Positions 24,131 to 36,239 of a stretch of DNA of 64,000 nt are shown here, in pieces. The DNA lies in assembly GCA_021613375.1 (NCBI GenBank), contig CM038725.1, forward strand, positions 12,698,589 through 12,762,588. The letters run 5' to 3'. The stretch's first letter is position 1. Every line of letters starts with the position of its first letter. The stretch is from Megaleporinus macrocephalus. Its lineage: Eukaryota; Chordata; Actinopteri; Characiformes; Anostomidae. The translations under genes were made by a program, and so were the position numbers. The notes beneath the pieces were generated by a model. It did no database searches. It saw only the letters and a program-made list of their open reading frames with translations, and was not told where the DNA came from.

Positions 24131-24136
24131 TATAAA
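24131..24136 (+). promoter_or_regulatory. TATA box of the LTR
   Basis: CTCTATAAACGAGAG. Transcription would start about 25-30 bp downstream (near 24160), in a TTCATTCTCTCTTCTC pyrimidine-rich initiator-like context. It defines the U3/R border. Confidence 0.75.
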
Positions 24137-24572
24137 CGAGAGAAACTTCTCTTCGTTCATTCTCTCTTCTCCTTGACTCTGGACAAAGACGGCAAGCTGT
24201 TGGAACTCCAAGGAATTCCAGGGCGTCGGCCCTTAGAGGCAGACTTCTCTCTTCATCCGGGGCTTTTCAGCCGCGGAACTGCGGAAGCAACGACATGGCC
24301 TAAACCAAGCCGCTCGCGAGAGAGCCGACAGGGGTTGAACTGAGGTCAACCCGCAACAGCTTCACAAGACGGTAGTTTCACGGAGAATGAAGATCAGCCG
24401 AGGCGGTCTACACAGCCCCGTCACTCAAGTTCAGTTAAGTTTCGTTTGGTGAATGGTTCACCATGCGCACGTGAGTCGTGCTTCATTCATCTAACCGAAG
24501 CACACAACCCCTGCGCGGCTTGCCGTCACCGAGGCAACCAGCGCGCCGCCCTGCAGCCCCAGGTGCGTGAAC

Positions 24573-24756
24573 CACGTGACTCGCGCGAAGCAACCAAACC
24601 ACCCATGCGCAGTAGAGGTCCACCCGGCCCGCCGTCACCGAGACAACCAGCCAGTCTAGCGGAGAGGCCTTTGATGTCAACACCAACGAGACCGCCGCCG
24701 AGGCCCACAAAGCCGCTTCCCTCAGACGGAAATGCAGTAAGACACGCGCATGCGCA
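24573..24756 (+). promoter_or_regulatory. CpG-rich segment of the LTR with E-box and NRF1-like motifs
   Basis: Contains CACGTG (near 24573) and CGCGCATGCGCA (near 24745), a close match to the NRF1 palindrome, plus a second ATGCGCAGT. TGCCGTCACCGAG at 24521 recurs as GCCGTCACCGAG at 24631, an internal duplication of about 20 bp. High CpG retention suggests the insertion is young or protected from methylation. Confidence 0.45.
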
Positions 24757-24932
24757 AACATCTGTCGTGGTCCGGTCCGAGTGCTATGTTAGAGAAGCCG
24801 TTTCCACAGAGTGCATATTTCCATTCTATATAGCAAGTTCTGCTTTCTTTTAGTCTAGGTTCCTTTCTTTCACCCTTTTTATCTCTTTTTCTTTTTATTT
24901 AATATATATACGTACTTTTGATGTGTTTATCT

Positions 24933-24938
24933 AATAAA
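24933..24938 (+). terminator. Polyadenylation signal of the LTR
   Basis: AATAAA in TCTAATAAAGCCTC, followed within about 25 bp by a GT-rich stretch (GTCTTGGTGTGTTTTC). With the TATA box at 24131, R would span about 800 bp, much longer than usual. Confidence 0.7.
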
Positions 24939-25122
24939 GCCTCTTTTATATAAGCTAGTCTTGGTGTGTTTTCAATATTATTACCAGTGTGTGGATCCCT
25001 GAACTCAAACCAACCTCAACCTCAGAAACTTAATATTTTATAAGGGTAAATTTGATTCATCTAAATTAATTAATTCGATTGATTAATTGGTGGATTAAAT
25101 AAATACCCCTAGTTACGTTACA

Positions 25123-27207
25123 TTTGGCTGGTAGTGTACTAAAACGTTTGACTGGTAGTGTACTAAAACGTTTGGCTGGTAGTGTACTAAAACGTTTGAC
25201 TGGTAGTGTACTAAAACGTTTGGCTGGTAGTGTATCTAAAACGTTTTACTGGTAGTGTATCTAAAACATTTGGCTGGTAGTGTACTAAAACGTTTGGCTG
25301 GTAGTGTATCTAAAACGTTTGGCTGGTAGTGATCTAAAACGTTTTACTGGTAGTGTACTAAAACGTTTGGCTGGTAGTGTACTAAAACGTTTGACTGGTA
25401 GTGTACTAAAATGTTTGGCTGGTAGTGTACTAAAACGTTTGGCTTGTAGTGATCTAAAACGTTTGGCTGGTAGTGATCTAAAACGTTTGGCTGGTAGTGT
25501 ACTAAAACGTTTGACTGGTAGTGATCTAAAACGTTTGGCTGGTAGTGTACTAAAACGTTTGGCTGGTAGTGTACTAAAACGTTTGACTGGTAGTGATCTA
25601 AAACGTTTGGCTTGTAGTGATCTAAAACATTTGGCTGGTAGTGATCTAAAACGTTTGGCTGGTAGTGTACTAAAACGTTTGGCTGGTAGTGTATCTAAAA
25701 CGTTTGGCTGGTAGTGTATCTAAAACGTTTGACTGGTAGTGTACTAAAACGTTTGACTGGTATTGTACTAAAACGTTTGGCTGGTAGTGTACTAAAACGT
25801 TTGGCTGGTAGTGATCTAAAACGTTTGACTGGTAGTGTACTAAAACGTTTGACTGGTATTGTACTAAAACGTTTGACTGGTAGTGATCTAAAACGTTTGG
25901 CTTGTAGTGATCTAAAACATTTGGCTGGTAGTGATCTAAAACGTTTGGCTGGTAGTGATCTAAAACGTTTGGCTGGTAGTGTATCTAAAACGTTTGGCTG
26001 GTAGTGTATCTAAAACGTTTGACTGGTAGTGTACTAAAACGTTTGACTGGTATTGTACTAAAACGTTTGGCTGGTAGTGTACTAAAACGTTTGGCTGGTA
26101 GTGATCTAAAACGTTTGACTGGTAGTGTACTAAAACGTTTGACTGGTATTGTACTAAAACGTTTGACTGGTAGTGTACTAAAACGTTTGGTTGGTAGTGA
26201 TCTAAAACGTTTGACTGGTAGTGTATCTAAAACGTTTGGCTGGTAGTGATCTAAAACGTTTGACTGGTAGTGTACTAAAACGTTTGACTGGTATTGTACT
26301 AAAACGTTTGACTGGTAGTGATCTAAAACGTTTGGCTTGTAGTGATCTAAAACATTTGGCTGGTAGTGATCTAAAACGTTTGGCTGGTAGTGATCTAAAA
26401 CGTTTGGCTGGTAGTGTATCTAAAACGTTTGGCTGGTAGTGTATCTAAAACATTTGACTGGTAGTGTACTAAAACGTTTGACTGGTATTGTACTAAAACG
26501 TTTGGCTGGTAGTGTACTAAAACGTTTTGGCTGGTAGTGATCTAAAACGTTTGACTGGTAGTGTACTAAAACGTTTGACTGGTATTGTACTAAAACGTTT
26601 GACTGGTAGTGTACTAAAACGTTTGGCTGGTAGTGATCTAAAACGTTTGGTTGGTAGTGTACTAAAACGTTTGACTGGTAGTGTATCTAAAACGTTTGGC
26701 TGGTAGTGTACTAAAACGTTTGGTTGGTAGTGTACTAAAACGTTTGACTGGTAGTGTACTAAAACGTTTGACTGGTAGTGATCTAAAACGTTTGGCTGGT
26801 AGTGTACTAAAACGTTTGACTGGTAGTGTACTAAAACGTTTGACTGGTAGTGTACTAAAACGTTTGGCTGGTAGTGATCTAAAACGTTTGGCTGGTAGTG
26901 ATCTAAAACGTTTGGTTGGTAGTGTACTAAAACGTTTGACTGGTAGTGTATCTAAAACGTTTGGCTGGTAGTGTACTAAAACGTTTGGTTGGTAGTGTAC
27001 TAAAACGTTTGACTGGTAGTGTACTAAAACGTTTGACTGGTAGTGATCTAAAACGTTTGGCTGGTAGTGTACTAAAACGTTTGACTGGTAGTGTACTAAA
27101 ACGTTTGACTGGTAGTGTACTAAAACGTTTGGCTGGTAGTGATCTAAAACGTTTGGCTGGTAGTGATCTAAAATGTTTGGCTGGTAGTGATCTAAAACGT
27201 TTGGCTG
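25123..27207. repeat. 24/25-bp minisatellite, right part (about 85 copies)
   Basis: Same unit as 18061-23271, here dominated by the GTACTAAAACG and GATCTAAAACG 24-bp forms. Blocks of about 290 bp (frames starting 25714 and 26004) and 265 bp (26681 and 26946) are tandemly duplicated. The variants GGTATTGTAC and GGCTTGTAGTG are found only in this part. The array ends at TTTGGCTGTAAATG. Confidence 0.97.
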
Positions 27208-28570
27208 TAAATGTAAACTGGATTATTCATTGCAGCGGCGATATCAATTCTGAAACTGTGTTTGAAGGCAGCGTTAATCACTGCTACACTAATGCCTGTA
27301 GAAGTGAATGCTTTTCTACTCTGAACAGCTCTTAAATGGGACCTACTGATCATTAATAGCAATTAAGTTGAATTTCTCAGCATGGCATGTTGCTGAGACG
27401 GCGTTTACTATAACTCAGTGAACTACGATCCACTCCATACCGGTAATGACCTGGTAATGAACTACTCCAGTGATAAACGAGCTTACACAGAGTGTTGGGT
27501 TAGCACCAAAATTGTTGAACTGGATTGAGATAAACTGGAATGAGATATGAATCAGTGAAATTGACATTGTGAATGTTTAGATGTGTACTTTCTTATCATC
27601 CCATTGAACACCTGGGTGAATCTACTGCTGTGCATTAGTGGCCTGAGCGACACATCTTGCCATTTAAAGGCAAAATAAGAAGGAATATTGTGTTTTAATT
27701 TATTAATGTACAGAACAAAACAGCTTGACGGGTTCCTAAATGGATAGTCAGGTTTTGCCATTCAGGTCGTATTATACTGGAATAAGCTGTTTTATATACA
27801 ATTAAGAACTGCAGCAACTGGCAGGCTATTGCACCAACAGTAAGCCAGGCAGTGAATCCCTGTGCACCTGTGACTGACGCCTTCGCTCTCCATCCTCTCT
27901 GTAAGGCAAATCTCTCTAAGGGCGCTCAGGGCAGTTCATATTTGTCTGAAGCTTTAGACTCTCTTTTACTTCTAGTTGCTGGAAACCTACATGGAAAAAA
28001 ATTGCATTTGATGCAAAGTGTCCTGCAACTCAGAGGTCCACAGGGGTTGCAGGAGTTCCAACTTTGAGAAACAAGTTTCAGGAAATGTCAACAATCCAAT
28101 GACATTATTTCAAAGGATTTGATTTAGAGTTCACTGATTTAGTGGATATAGATTAAACATTAGATGGTTTACTGGTCTAGGCTCATTTATACTCAACGTG
28201 AAATATGGATACGGATACACATAGAGCATATCTGTCCGTACTCTGGGTTTATAAAACTATTTTGCACGTTTTCAGAAAGCTTACGGATATGAACGGGACG
28301 GAGCAATACCGCTGCAGACCGTGGGGGCAGTAGAGGATGCGAGCACTTCCATACGGACACAATGAAGGAGAAACGGCGGGACTTCTTGAAGATTGAATAC
28401 CCCTCCCTCACCCCAGAACCATCAGGTTCTCTGTCACCACCTGTCCTGATTTCATCTTGCTTCTTCAAGTTCTCAACTCTTTGACATCAAGGATTTATCC
28501 TCCTTTGTCTTGTGCTACATTATAAAAAGACCTTCGATTTACCAAATTTTGGGTTCTCAAACTTCAAACA
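27208..28570. other. Anonymous non-coding sequence
   Basis: Separates two large minisatellites. The stretch 28190-28490 is rich in TACGGA and TCCGTA words (ATATGGATACGGATAC, CATACGGACAC) and is probably a decayed DNA transposon. Frames at 27852-28067 and 28193-28468 show no domain. Confidence 0.5.
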
Positions 28571-31500
28571 GCATACTACATTCACTATATATACTACATT
28601 CACTATATATACTACAATCACTATTTATACTACATTCACTATATATACTACATTCACTATATATACTACATTCACTATATATGCTACAATCACTATTTAT
28701 ACTACATTCACTATATATACTACAATCACTATTTATACTACATTCACTATATATACTACATTCACTATTTATGCTACATTCACTATATATACTACATTCA
28801 CTATATATACTACAATCACTATTTATACTACAATCACTATTTATACTACATTCACTATATATGCTACAATCACTATTTATACTACATTCACTATATATAC
28901 TACATTCACTATTTATGCTACATTCACTATATATACTACATTCACTATATATACTACAATCACTATTTATACTACAATCACTATTTATACTACATTCACT
29001 ATATATGCTACAATCACTATTTATACTACATTCACTATATATACTACATTCACTATTTATACTACAATCACTATATATACTACATTCACTATATATACTA
29101 CATTCACTATATATACTACATTCACTATTTATACTACAATCACTATATATACTACATTCACTATATATACTACATTCACTATTTATACTACATTCACTAT
29201 ATATACTACAATCACTATTTATACTACATTCACTATATATGCTACAATCACTATTTATACTACAATCACTATTTATACTACATTCACTATATATACTACA
29301 TTCACTATTTATACTACATTCACTATATATACTACAATCACTATTTATACTACATTCACTATATATGCTACAATCACTATTTATACTACAATCACTATTT
29401 ATACTACATTCACTATATATACTACATTCACTATTTATACTACATTCACTATATATACTACAATCACTATTTATACTACATTTACTATATATACTACATT
29501 CACTATTTATACTACATTCACTATATATACTACATTCACTATATATACTACATTCACTATTTATACTACATTCACTATTTATACTACATTCACTATATAT
29601 ACTACATTCACTAAATATACTACAATCACTATTTATACTACATTCACTATATATACTACAATCACTATTTATACTACATTCACTATATATGCTACAATCA
29701 CTATTTATACTACAATCACTATTTATACTACATTCACTATATATACTACATTCACTATTTATACTACATTCACTATATATACTACAATCACTATTTATAC
29801 TACATTCACTATATATGCTACAATCACTATTTATACTACAATCACTATTTATACTACATTCACTATATATACTACATTCACTATTTATACTACATTCACT
29901 ATATATACTACAATCACTATTTATACTACATTTACTATATATACTACATTCACTATTTATACTACATTCACTATATATACTACAATCACTATTTATACTA
30001 CATTCACTATATATACTACATTCACTATATATACTACATTCACTATTTATACTACATTCACTATTTATACTACATTCACTATATATACTACATTCACTAA
30101 ATATACTACAATCACTATTTATACTACATTCACTATATATACTACATTCACTATTTATACTACATTCACTATATATACTACATTCACTATTTATACTACA
30201 TTCACTATTTATACTACATTCACTATATATACTACATTCACTATATATACTACATTCACTATATATACTACATTCACTATTTATACTACATTCACTATAT
30301 ATACTATATGTTTACTATATATACTACAATCACTATATATGTACTACATTCACTATATATACTACATTCCCTATATATACTACATTAACTATAAATACTA
30401 CATTCACTACATATACTACATTCACTATTTATACAATACGTTCACTATTTATACTACATTCACTATATATACTATATGTTTACTATATATACTACAATCA
30501 CTATATATATATACTACATTCACTATATATACTACATTCACTATATATACTACATTAACTATAAATACTACATTCACTACATATGCTACAATCACTATTT
30601 ATACTACAATCACTATTTATACTACATTCACTATATATACTACATTCACTATTTATACTACATTCACTATATATACTACAATCACTATTTATACTACATT
30701 TACTATATATACTACATTCACTATTTATACTACATTCACTATATATACTACAATCACTATTTATACTACATTCACTATATATACTACATTCACTATTTAT
30801 ACTACATTCACTATTTATACTACATTCACTATATATACTACATTCACTAAATATACTACAATCACTATTTATACTACATTCACTATATATACTACAATCA
30901 CTATTTATACTACATTCACTATATATGCTACAATCACTATTTATACTACAATCACTATTTATACTACATTCACTATATATACTACATTCACTATTTATAC
31001 TACATTCACTATATATACTACAATCACTATTTATACTACATTCACTATATATGCTACAATCACTATTTATACTACAATCACTATTTATACTACATTCACT
31101 ATATATACTACAATCACTATTTATACTACATTCACTATATATACTACAATCACTATTTATACTACATTTACTATATATACTACATTCACTATTTATACTA
31201 CATTCACTATATATACTACAATCACTATTTATACTACATTCACTATATATACTACATTCACTATATATACTACATTCACTATTTATACTACATTCACTAT
31301 TTATACTACATTCACTATATATACTACATTCACTAAATATACTACAATCACTATTTATACTACATTCACTATATATACTACATTCACTATTTATACTACA
31401 TTCACTATATATACTACATTCACTATTTATACTACATTCACTATTTATACTACATTCACTATATATACTACATTCACTATATATACTACATTCACTATTT

Positions 31501-32936
31501 ATACTACATTCACTATATATACTATATGTTTACTATATATACTACAATCACTATATATGTACTACATTCACTATATATACTACATTCACTATATATACTA
31601 CATTAACTATAAATACTACATTCACTACATATACTACATTCACTATTTATACAATACGTTCACTATTTATACTACATTCACTATATATACTATATGTTTA
31701 CTATATATACTACAATCACTATATATATATACTACATTCACTATATATACTACATTCACTATATATACTACATTAACTATAAATACTACATTCACTACAT
31801 ATACTACATTCACTATTTATACAATACGTTCACTATTTATACTACATTCACTATATATACTACATTCACTATATATACTACATTCACTATATATACTGCA
31901 TTCACTATATATACTACATTCACTATATATACTATATGTTTACTATATATACTATATGTTTACTATATATACTACAATCACTATATATATACTACATTCA
32001 CTATATATACTATATATTTACTATATATACTATATATTTACTATTTTTACTACATTCACTATTTATACTACATTCACTATATATACTACAATCACTATAT
32101 ATACTACATTCACTATATATACTGCATTCACTATATATACTACATTCACTATTTATACTACATTCACTATATATACTATATGTTTACTATATATACTACA
32201 ATAACTATATATACTACATTCACTATTTATACTACATTAACTATAAATAGTACATTCACTACATATGCTACATTTACTATTTATACACTACGTTCACTAT
32301 TTTTACTACATTCACTATATATACTATATATTTACTATATATACTATATATTTACTATAAATACTACAATCACTATATATGCTACATTCACTATATATAC
32401 TACATTCACTATTTATACTACATTAACTATAAATACTACATTCACTACATATACTACATTCTCTAAATATAGTACATTCACTATATATACTACAATCACT
32501 ATTTATACGACATTCACTATAAATCCTACATTCACTATATATACTACATTCACTATTTATACTACATTAACTAAAAATACTACATTCACTATAAATCCTA
32601 CATTCACTATATATTTTACATTCACTATATATACTACGTTCATTATATACACTACATTCACTATATATACTACATTCACTATATATACTACATTCACTAT
32701 ATATACTTGATTTACTATACATACTATAATCATTATATATACTACATTCACTATATATACTATGTTCATTATATATACTACATTCACTATATATACTACA
32801 TTCACTATACATACTATATTCATTATATATACTACATTCACTATATATACTATGTTCATTATATATACTATATTCATTATATATACTACATTCACTATAC
32901 ATACTATATTCATTATATATACTACATTCACTACAA
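28571..32936. repeat. 18-bp AT-rich minisatellite (about 240 copies)
   Basis: The unit is ACTACATTCACTATATAT, with common variants ACTACAATCACTATTTAT, TGCTACA and ACTAAATAT. As 18 is a multiple of three, all + frames stay open over long distances: TTFTIY (1,230 codons), LHSLYI (682) and YYIHYI. Three unrelated peptides from the same DNA argue against coding. Blocks with ACTATATGTTTACTATATAT at 30303 and 30471 recur at 31521 and 31689, both offset by exactly 1,218 bp. From about 32630 the units drift to TTCATTATATATAC forms, a decayed right edge. Confidence 0.97.
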
Positions 32937-33714
32937 TCCATTTTTGGCTATAAACATATGAAGGTAATAAATATGCTGCAAGTTCAAGAACAACACAGCA
33001 TAACAAAAACTATGCACCGTTAAGTTGCCAACCTACAGGAGCAATGAAGCATGTCATGTGAAACTTTTTAAAAATTGCTTTGCATAACTGTCCAGTTGCA
33101 CAAAGACTGTAGGGCCACTGACAACAGGCAACTAGCTGAAATTTACACGGTCAGCAGAGATTCTGTTTTAGTCTGGGATTAAGATTGAAACCAAACTTAT
33201 GATTCAAACTCATCTACACAAACATTGTGTAGATAATTTGCATCAGAAACAGAATTGTGCTACTGTGAGTCCTGCTAAATAATGAAAGTAAAAGGAGCTC
33301 CTTTGATTTTGTTCATTGTACAGTTTGCGTAGGTGTTTTAAGTACAAACACAGACAAGAGGACAAGAAAATGATCAACTGCACATGTTCCAATTATACGC
33401 TTTAAAAAAATCCATTATGCTCTTAAGCATATGTTTTCTTTCATATGTATGGAGGCCTTTTAATGTATACAGTACTATGCTTCGATGAAATACATACATA
33501 TCTTTTACTGACTGTGATTCTGATTACTGACAGTGATGGTGATAGGAGCTACATGTTGTGAGGCAAAAACAGCCCTTTGATTTCAGTGAACCTACACATC
33601 AAGTTTATTGATAATAAAATAGTCTTAAAGTTAAAAAAAACCCTGCCATTCAGTGCCCTGTATGTACCTAAGAATAAAGAGTGCATTTCAATAACACATT
33701 TTGACCATATAAAT
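32937..33714. other. Anonymous non-coding sequence
   Basis: No gene or repeat recognised. Confidence 0.5.
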
Positions 33715-33965
33715 TAGGAGTGTAAGAAAATAATGAAAATTTCAAATATTGCTCTATCATTTTTTGCGATATTGCCCTGGTTTTTTTTTTCAATAGCTTT
33801 TCCACTCCAATGCAAACAAGTAGCGTAAGGGTGACAGCATTAGCAAACCTATGAAAAATATCACTTATTGCTTACAGTATTGCAATATATCACAATATAT
33901 TCAATTGTAACATTTGTATCATGATATGTATCGTATGACTAGGTTCTTGCCAATACACAACTCTA
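33715..33965. mobile_element. Short hAT-type MITE
   Basis: Left TAGGAGTGTAAG and right ACACAACTCTA are imperfect inverted termini. Flanks are ATATAAAT (33707-33714) and ATATAAAC (33966-33973), a 7/8 target duplication. The interior has GCGATATTG, GCAATATATCACAATAT and ATGATATGTATCG, typical of short teleost hAT derivatives. 251 bp. Confidence 0.65.
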
Positions 33966-34299
33966 ATATAAACAGCATAAAAACATCTCAGTCATCAGAT
34001 TATGTGTTCGTAGTGATTTCATGTCATAGCTTTCTGTGGAAAAGCTTTTAGAGGTCTGGTACCTACCACCACTGTGAATAAGCCACTCTGAATGACTTTG
34101 TTTACATCTTAACCATTTAATTGTGCATACATTTAGAAAAAAAGCTGCTGGAATTGCCCTTTAATAGACATTCACTTCACAGCTTTTATTCTCAGTTATT
34201 TTGCATCATTTCTATTGGCCATAGATCAGACTACTTTGAGCTGACAGGATGTAAGGTAACTCAAATAGCCAGCTCTGTACAAGCATGGTGAGCAGAAAA

Positions 34300-34621
34300 G
34301 CATCTTAGAATGCACAACACATTGAACCTTGAGGCTACAACAGCAGAAAACCAATGTGGGTTCCACTTCTGTCAGCCAAGAGTGTATAATAAATGTAGCC
34401 TGATCTGATGAATTGCATTTTCTGCAGAGTCACGCAGACAGTAGGGTCAGAATTCGACTCCATCAGCATGATTCTATGTACCCAACCTGTCTTGTATCAG
34501 GAGTCCAGGCTGGTGAAGGTGGTGTAATAGTGTGGGGAATGCTTTCTTGGCCTATTTTAAATGTCAGTGTCTATTTGAGTATTATTGTTGATCATGTTCA
34601 TCCCTTCATGGCCACAATTTA
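34300..34621 (+). pseudogene. Tc1-like transposase remnant, 5' segment
   Basis: Translation includes GEGGVIVWGMLSW and YLSIIVDHVHPFMATIY, matching the catalytic-core region of Tc1-family transposases (GGGGVMVWGxFSW, then YLxIxxDHVxPFM). Upstream, GTTCCACTTCTGTCAGCCAAG is also familiar from this family. Frames are interrupted. The gene continues at 35337 after a nested hAT. Confidence 0.75.
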
Positions 34622-35336
34622 CAAAGGTGTCAAAAGTATTCACATTCATGACTCAGGTAGAAGTATAGATACTATGGTAAAAAAATACTTCTGTAGAAGT
34701 TGACGTATCAACTCAAGCTTTTTAGTCCAGTAAAAGTGTAAAAGTACTGCTTTCAGAACTACTTAAAGTATAAAAGTGAAAGTGATGTAAGGGAAAAATG
34801 CCATTAAGGACAAAAGCTTAGGTCGCACCACAGGGGTCTATAGTGCACTAGCCCACCTACCCAAAAATCATTCTTCTAAAAGCCATAATGACTATAATGT
34901 TATATTAAAATGTTAATGTTGATAAGTTTGGGATGCACTAGGCTTCCTGTTTCAGCGACATATATGGCCATTGAAAATAAATGTAGTTTAGTACAATGTA
35001 AATATATTAAAGAAGCATATCTGTGTACTAGTGAGCATTAACATGTGTTTCATAGAGCGGAAGATATGATGACTAGTTGTCTATAAGTATTGTAATGGTG
35101 CAAAAAGTCAAACTTCAAAGGGATGTTATCAATAACCTTTGAATGAATAAAACACGCTGTAAATGAAATAGGAGAAAAAAGGCTATGTTTAAATGTAAGG
35201 TGTAGAAAGTACAGATAATGGTGTGAAAATGTAAGGAGTAGAAGTACAAATAATTACTCTAGTAAAGTATAAATAACCAAAACTTCTACTAAAGTAAGGT
35301 AACGAAGTATTCGTACTTCGTTACTCGACACCTCTG
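34622..35336. mobile_element. hAT-type element nested in the Tc1 relic, perfect 8-bp TSD
   Basis: ACAATTTA stands at 34614-34621 and again at 35337-35344. Left terminus CAAAGGTGTC, right terminus CGACACCTCTG. Subterminal GTAACGAAGTATTCGTACTT and TAAAAGTACTGCTTTCAG blocks are typical of a very common fish hAT MITE group with CAGAGGTGTCG ends. 715 bp, no transposase. Confidence 0.85.
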
Positions 35337-35500
35337 ACAATTTATCAGCATGATAAAGCGCCATGTCACAAAGCCAGACTCATGTCAAACTTAGGGCATG
35401 AACATAACAATGAGTTTTCCCAATCACCAAATCCAAACCCAGTAGAACATTTCTGAGGTGTCTAGAACAGAAGATTCCTAATATGAAAGTGCACCTGATG
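35337..35500 (+). pseudogene. Tc1-like transposase remnant, 3' segment
   Basis: Resumes the gene broken at 34621. It encodes QHDKAPCHKARLM, which holds the second catalytic aspartate of the DDE triad (family form QxDNAPxHKA), and QSPNPNPVEHF, equivalent to the QSPDLNPIEHLW motif; about ten residues between them are missing and a stop follows EHF. GAAGATTCC...ATGAAAGTGCACCTG continues the C-terminal part. Confidence 0.75.
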
Positions 35501-36239
35501 TTTATCTTCAGGTATTATATACAGTGGAATCCAAAAGCCTACAGTGAAAACCTGGAATTTGTTTTAGGACATAAAGAGCAGAAAGAAATATCCAGGACTC
35601 TGCAGTAGTTGTGTGTCACTACATACATTTCAGCACATTTGTGAAATTGTCCATGCTTTATCCAAAAATGTCTCTAATCTGTTTGAATCTCAGAGGTTTC
35701 CAGCAGGTTTGTGGAACGTGGGCCTGCCTGAGTGCACGCTGTCATAAAAGCAGAAGAGAGACATATCACATACCAATTCTAAAATTCTTTAAAATATTTA
35801 AAATATTTTACTTTTTTACCCAAAATTGCTGCACTGACAAAATAATTTGCATAACAAGTTAATAACTGGGTATTAAATTAGAAAACAATGACAAAATGAA
35901 GCCTTTGACTTTGACCCCACAGCATGTGCTTTTCTTTCTTACACAGAATTGAGCGACTCGGTTATTTGGTGCAGAGATCTTCTTGAATTCCATCCATTGA
36001 AGTGGATCTTGGGATGTTTGTGTGTTGGAGAGAGTAACTGGATGGCTGCAGTGTGAATAGACTGCTTCATCTCTGCCAGCCTCCAGTCTTCTGAACATTG
36101 CTGTTATGTAACACATGAAGTGATGAAGTGAGAGGACAGGCAGATCTGTTAGTGAGACCACACAGCGACACCCTGTGGTAAATTCCAGACTTACACCCCT
36201 TGCATTATCCTTTACATAAGCACACTGCTGTCACACAGT
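35501..36239. other. Anonymous non-coding sequence
   Basis: No gene recognised; a 100-codon minus-strand frame at 35859-36161 has no domain. Confidence 0.5.

Larger units (their letters stand above)
23272..25122 (+). mobile_element. Solo LTR inserted in the minisatellite
   Basis: The 1,851-bp segment starts TGTAACG and ends CGTTACA, the TG...CA form with a 7-bp inverted repeat of retroviral and LTR-retrotransposon ends. It is flanked by TTTG on both sides (23268-23271 and 25123-25126). Removing it with one TTTG restores a perfect minisatellite unit (AAAACATTTG joined to GCTGGTAGTG). Inside, on the + strand, are CCAAT (24008), TATAAA (24131), a CpG-rich transcribed part and AATAAA (24933). 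No gag, pol or env remains, so it is a solo LTR formed by recombination. A four-base duplication suits ERV or Gypsy groups; the family is not identified. Confidence 0.88.

Noticed and set aside
24086..24343. 85-codon frame spanning the LTR TATA box
   Set aside because: It begins upstream of the predicted transcription start and has no recognisable domain.
24446..24853. 135-codon frame inside the LTR as an accessory gene
   Set aside because: Proline/arginine-rich reading of a CpG-rich LTR segment; equally open frames exist on the opposite strand and no domain is recognised.
23272..25122. DNA transposon interpretation of the insertion in the array
   Set aside because: The 7-bp inverted ends could fit a DNA element, but TG...CA termini, a 4-bp duplication, a TATA box and a poly(A) signal in the right order fit an LTR better.
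18061..27207. CRISPR-like array
   Set aside because: Regular spacing but no unique spacers between repeats, and the setting is vertebrate; it is a minisatellite.
28512..32204. 1,230-codon open frame of TTFTIY repeats (and a 682-codon LHSLYI frame)
   Set aside because: Generated by an 18-bp tandem repeat without stops in any + frame; three different peptides from the same DNA, no domain and no coding context.
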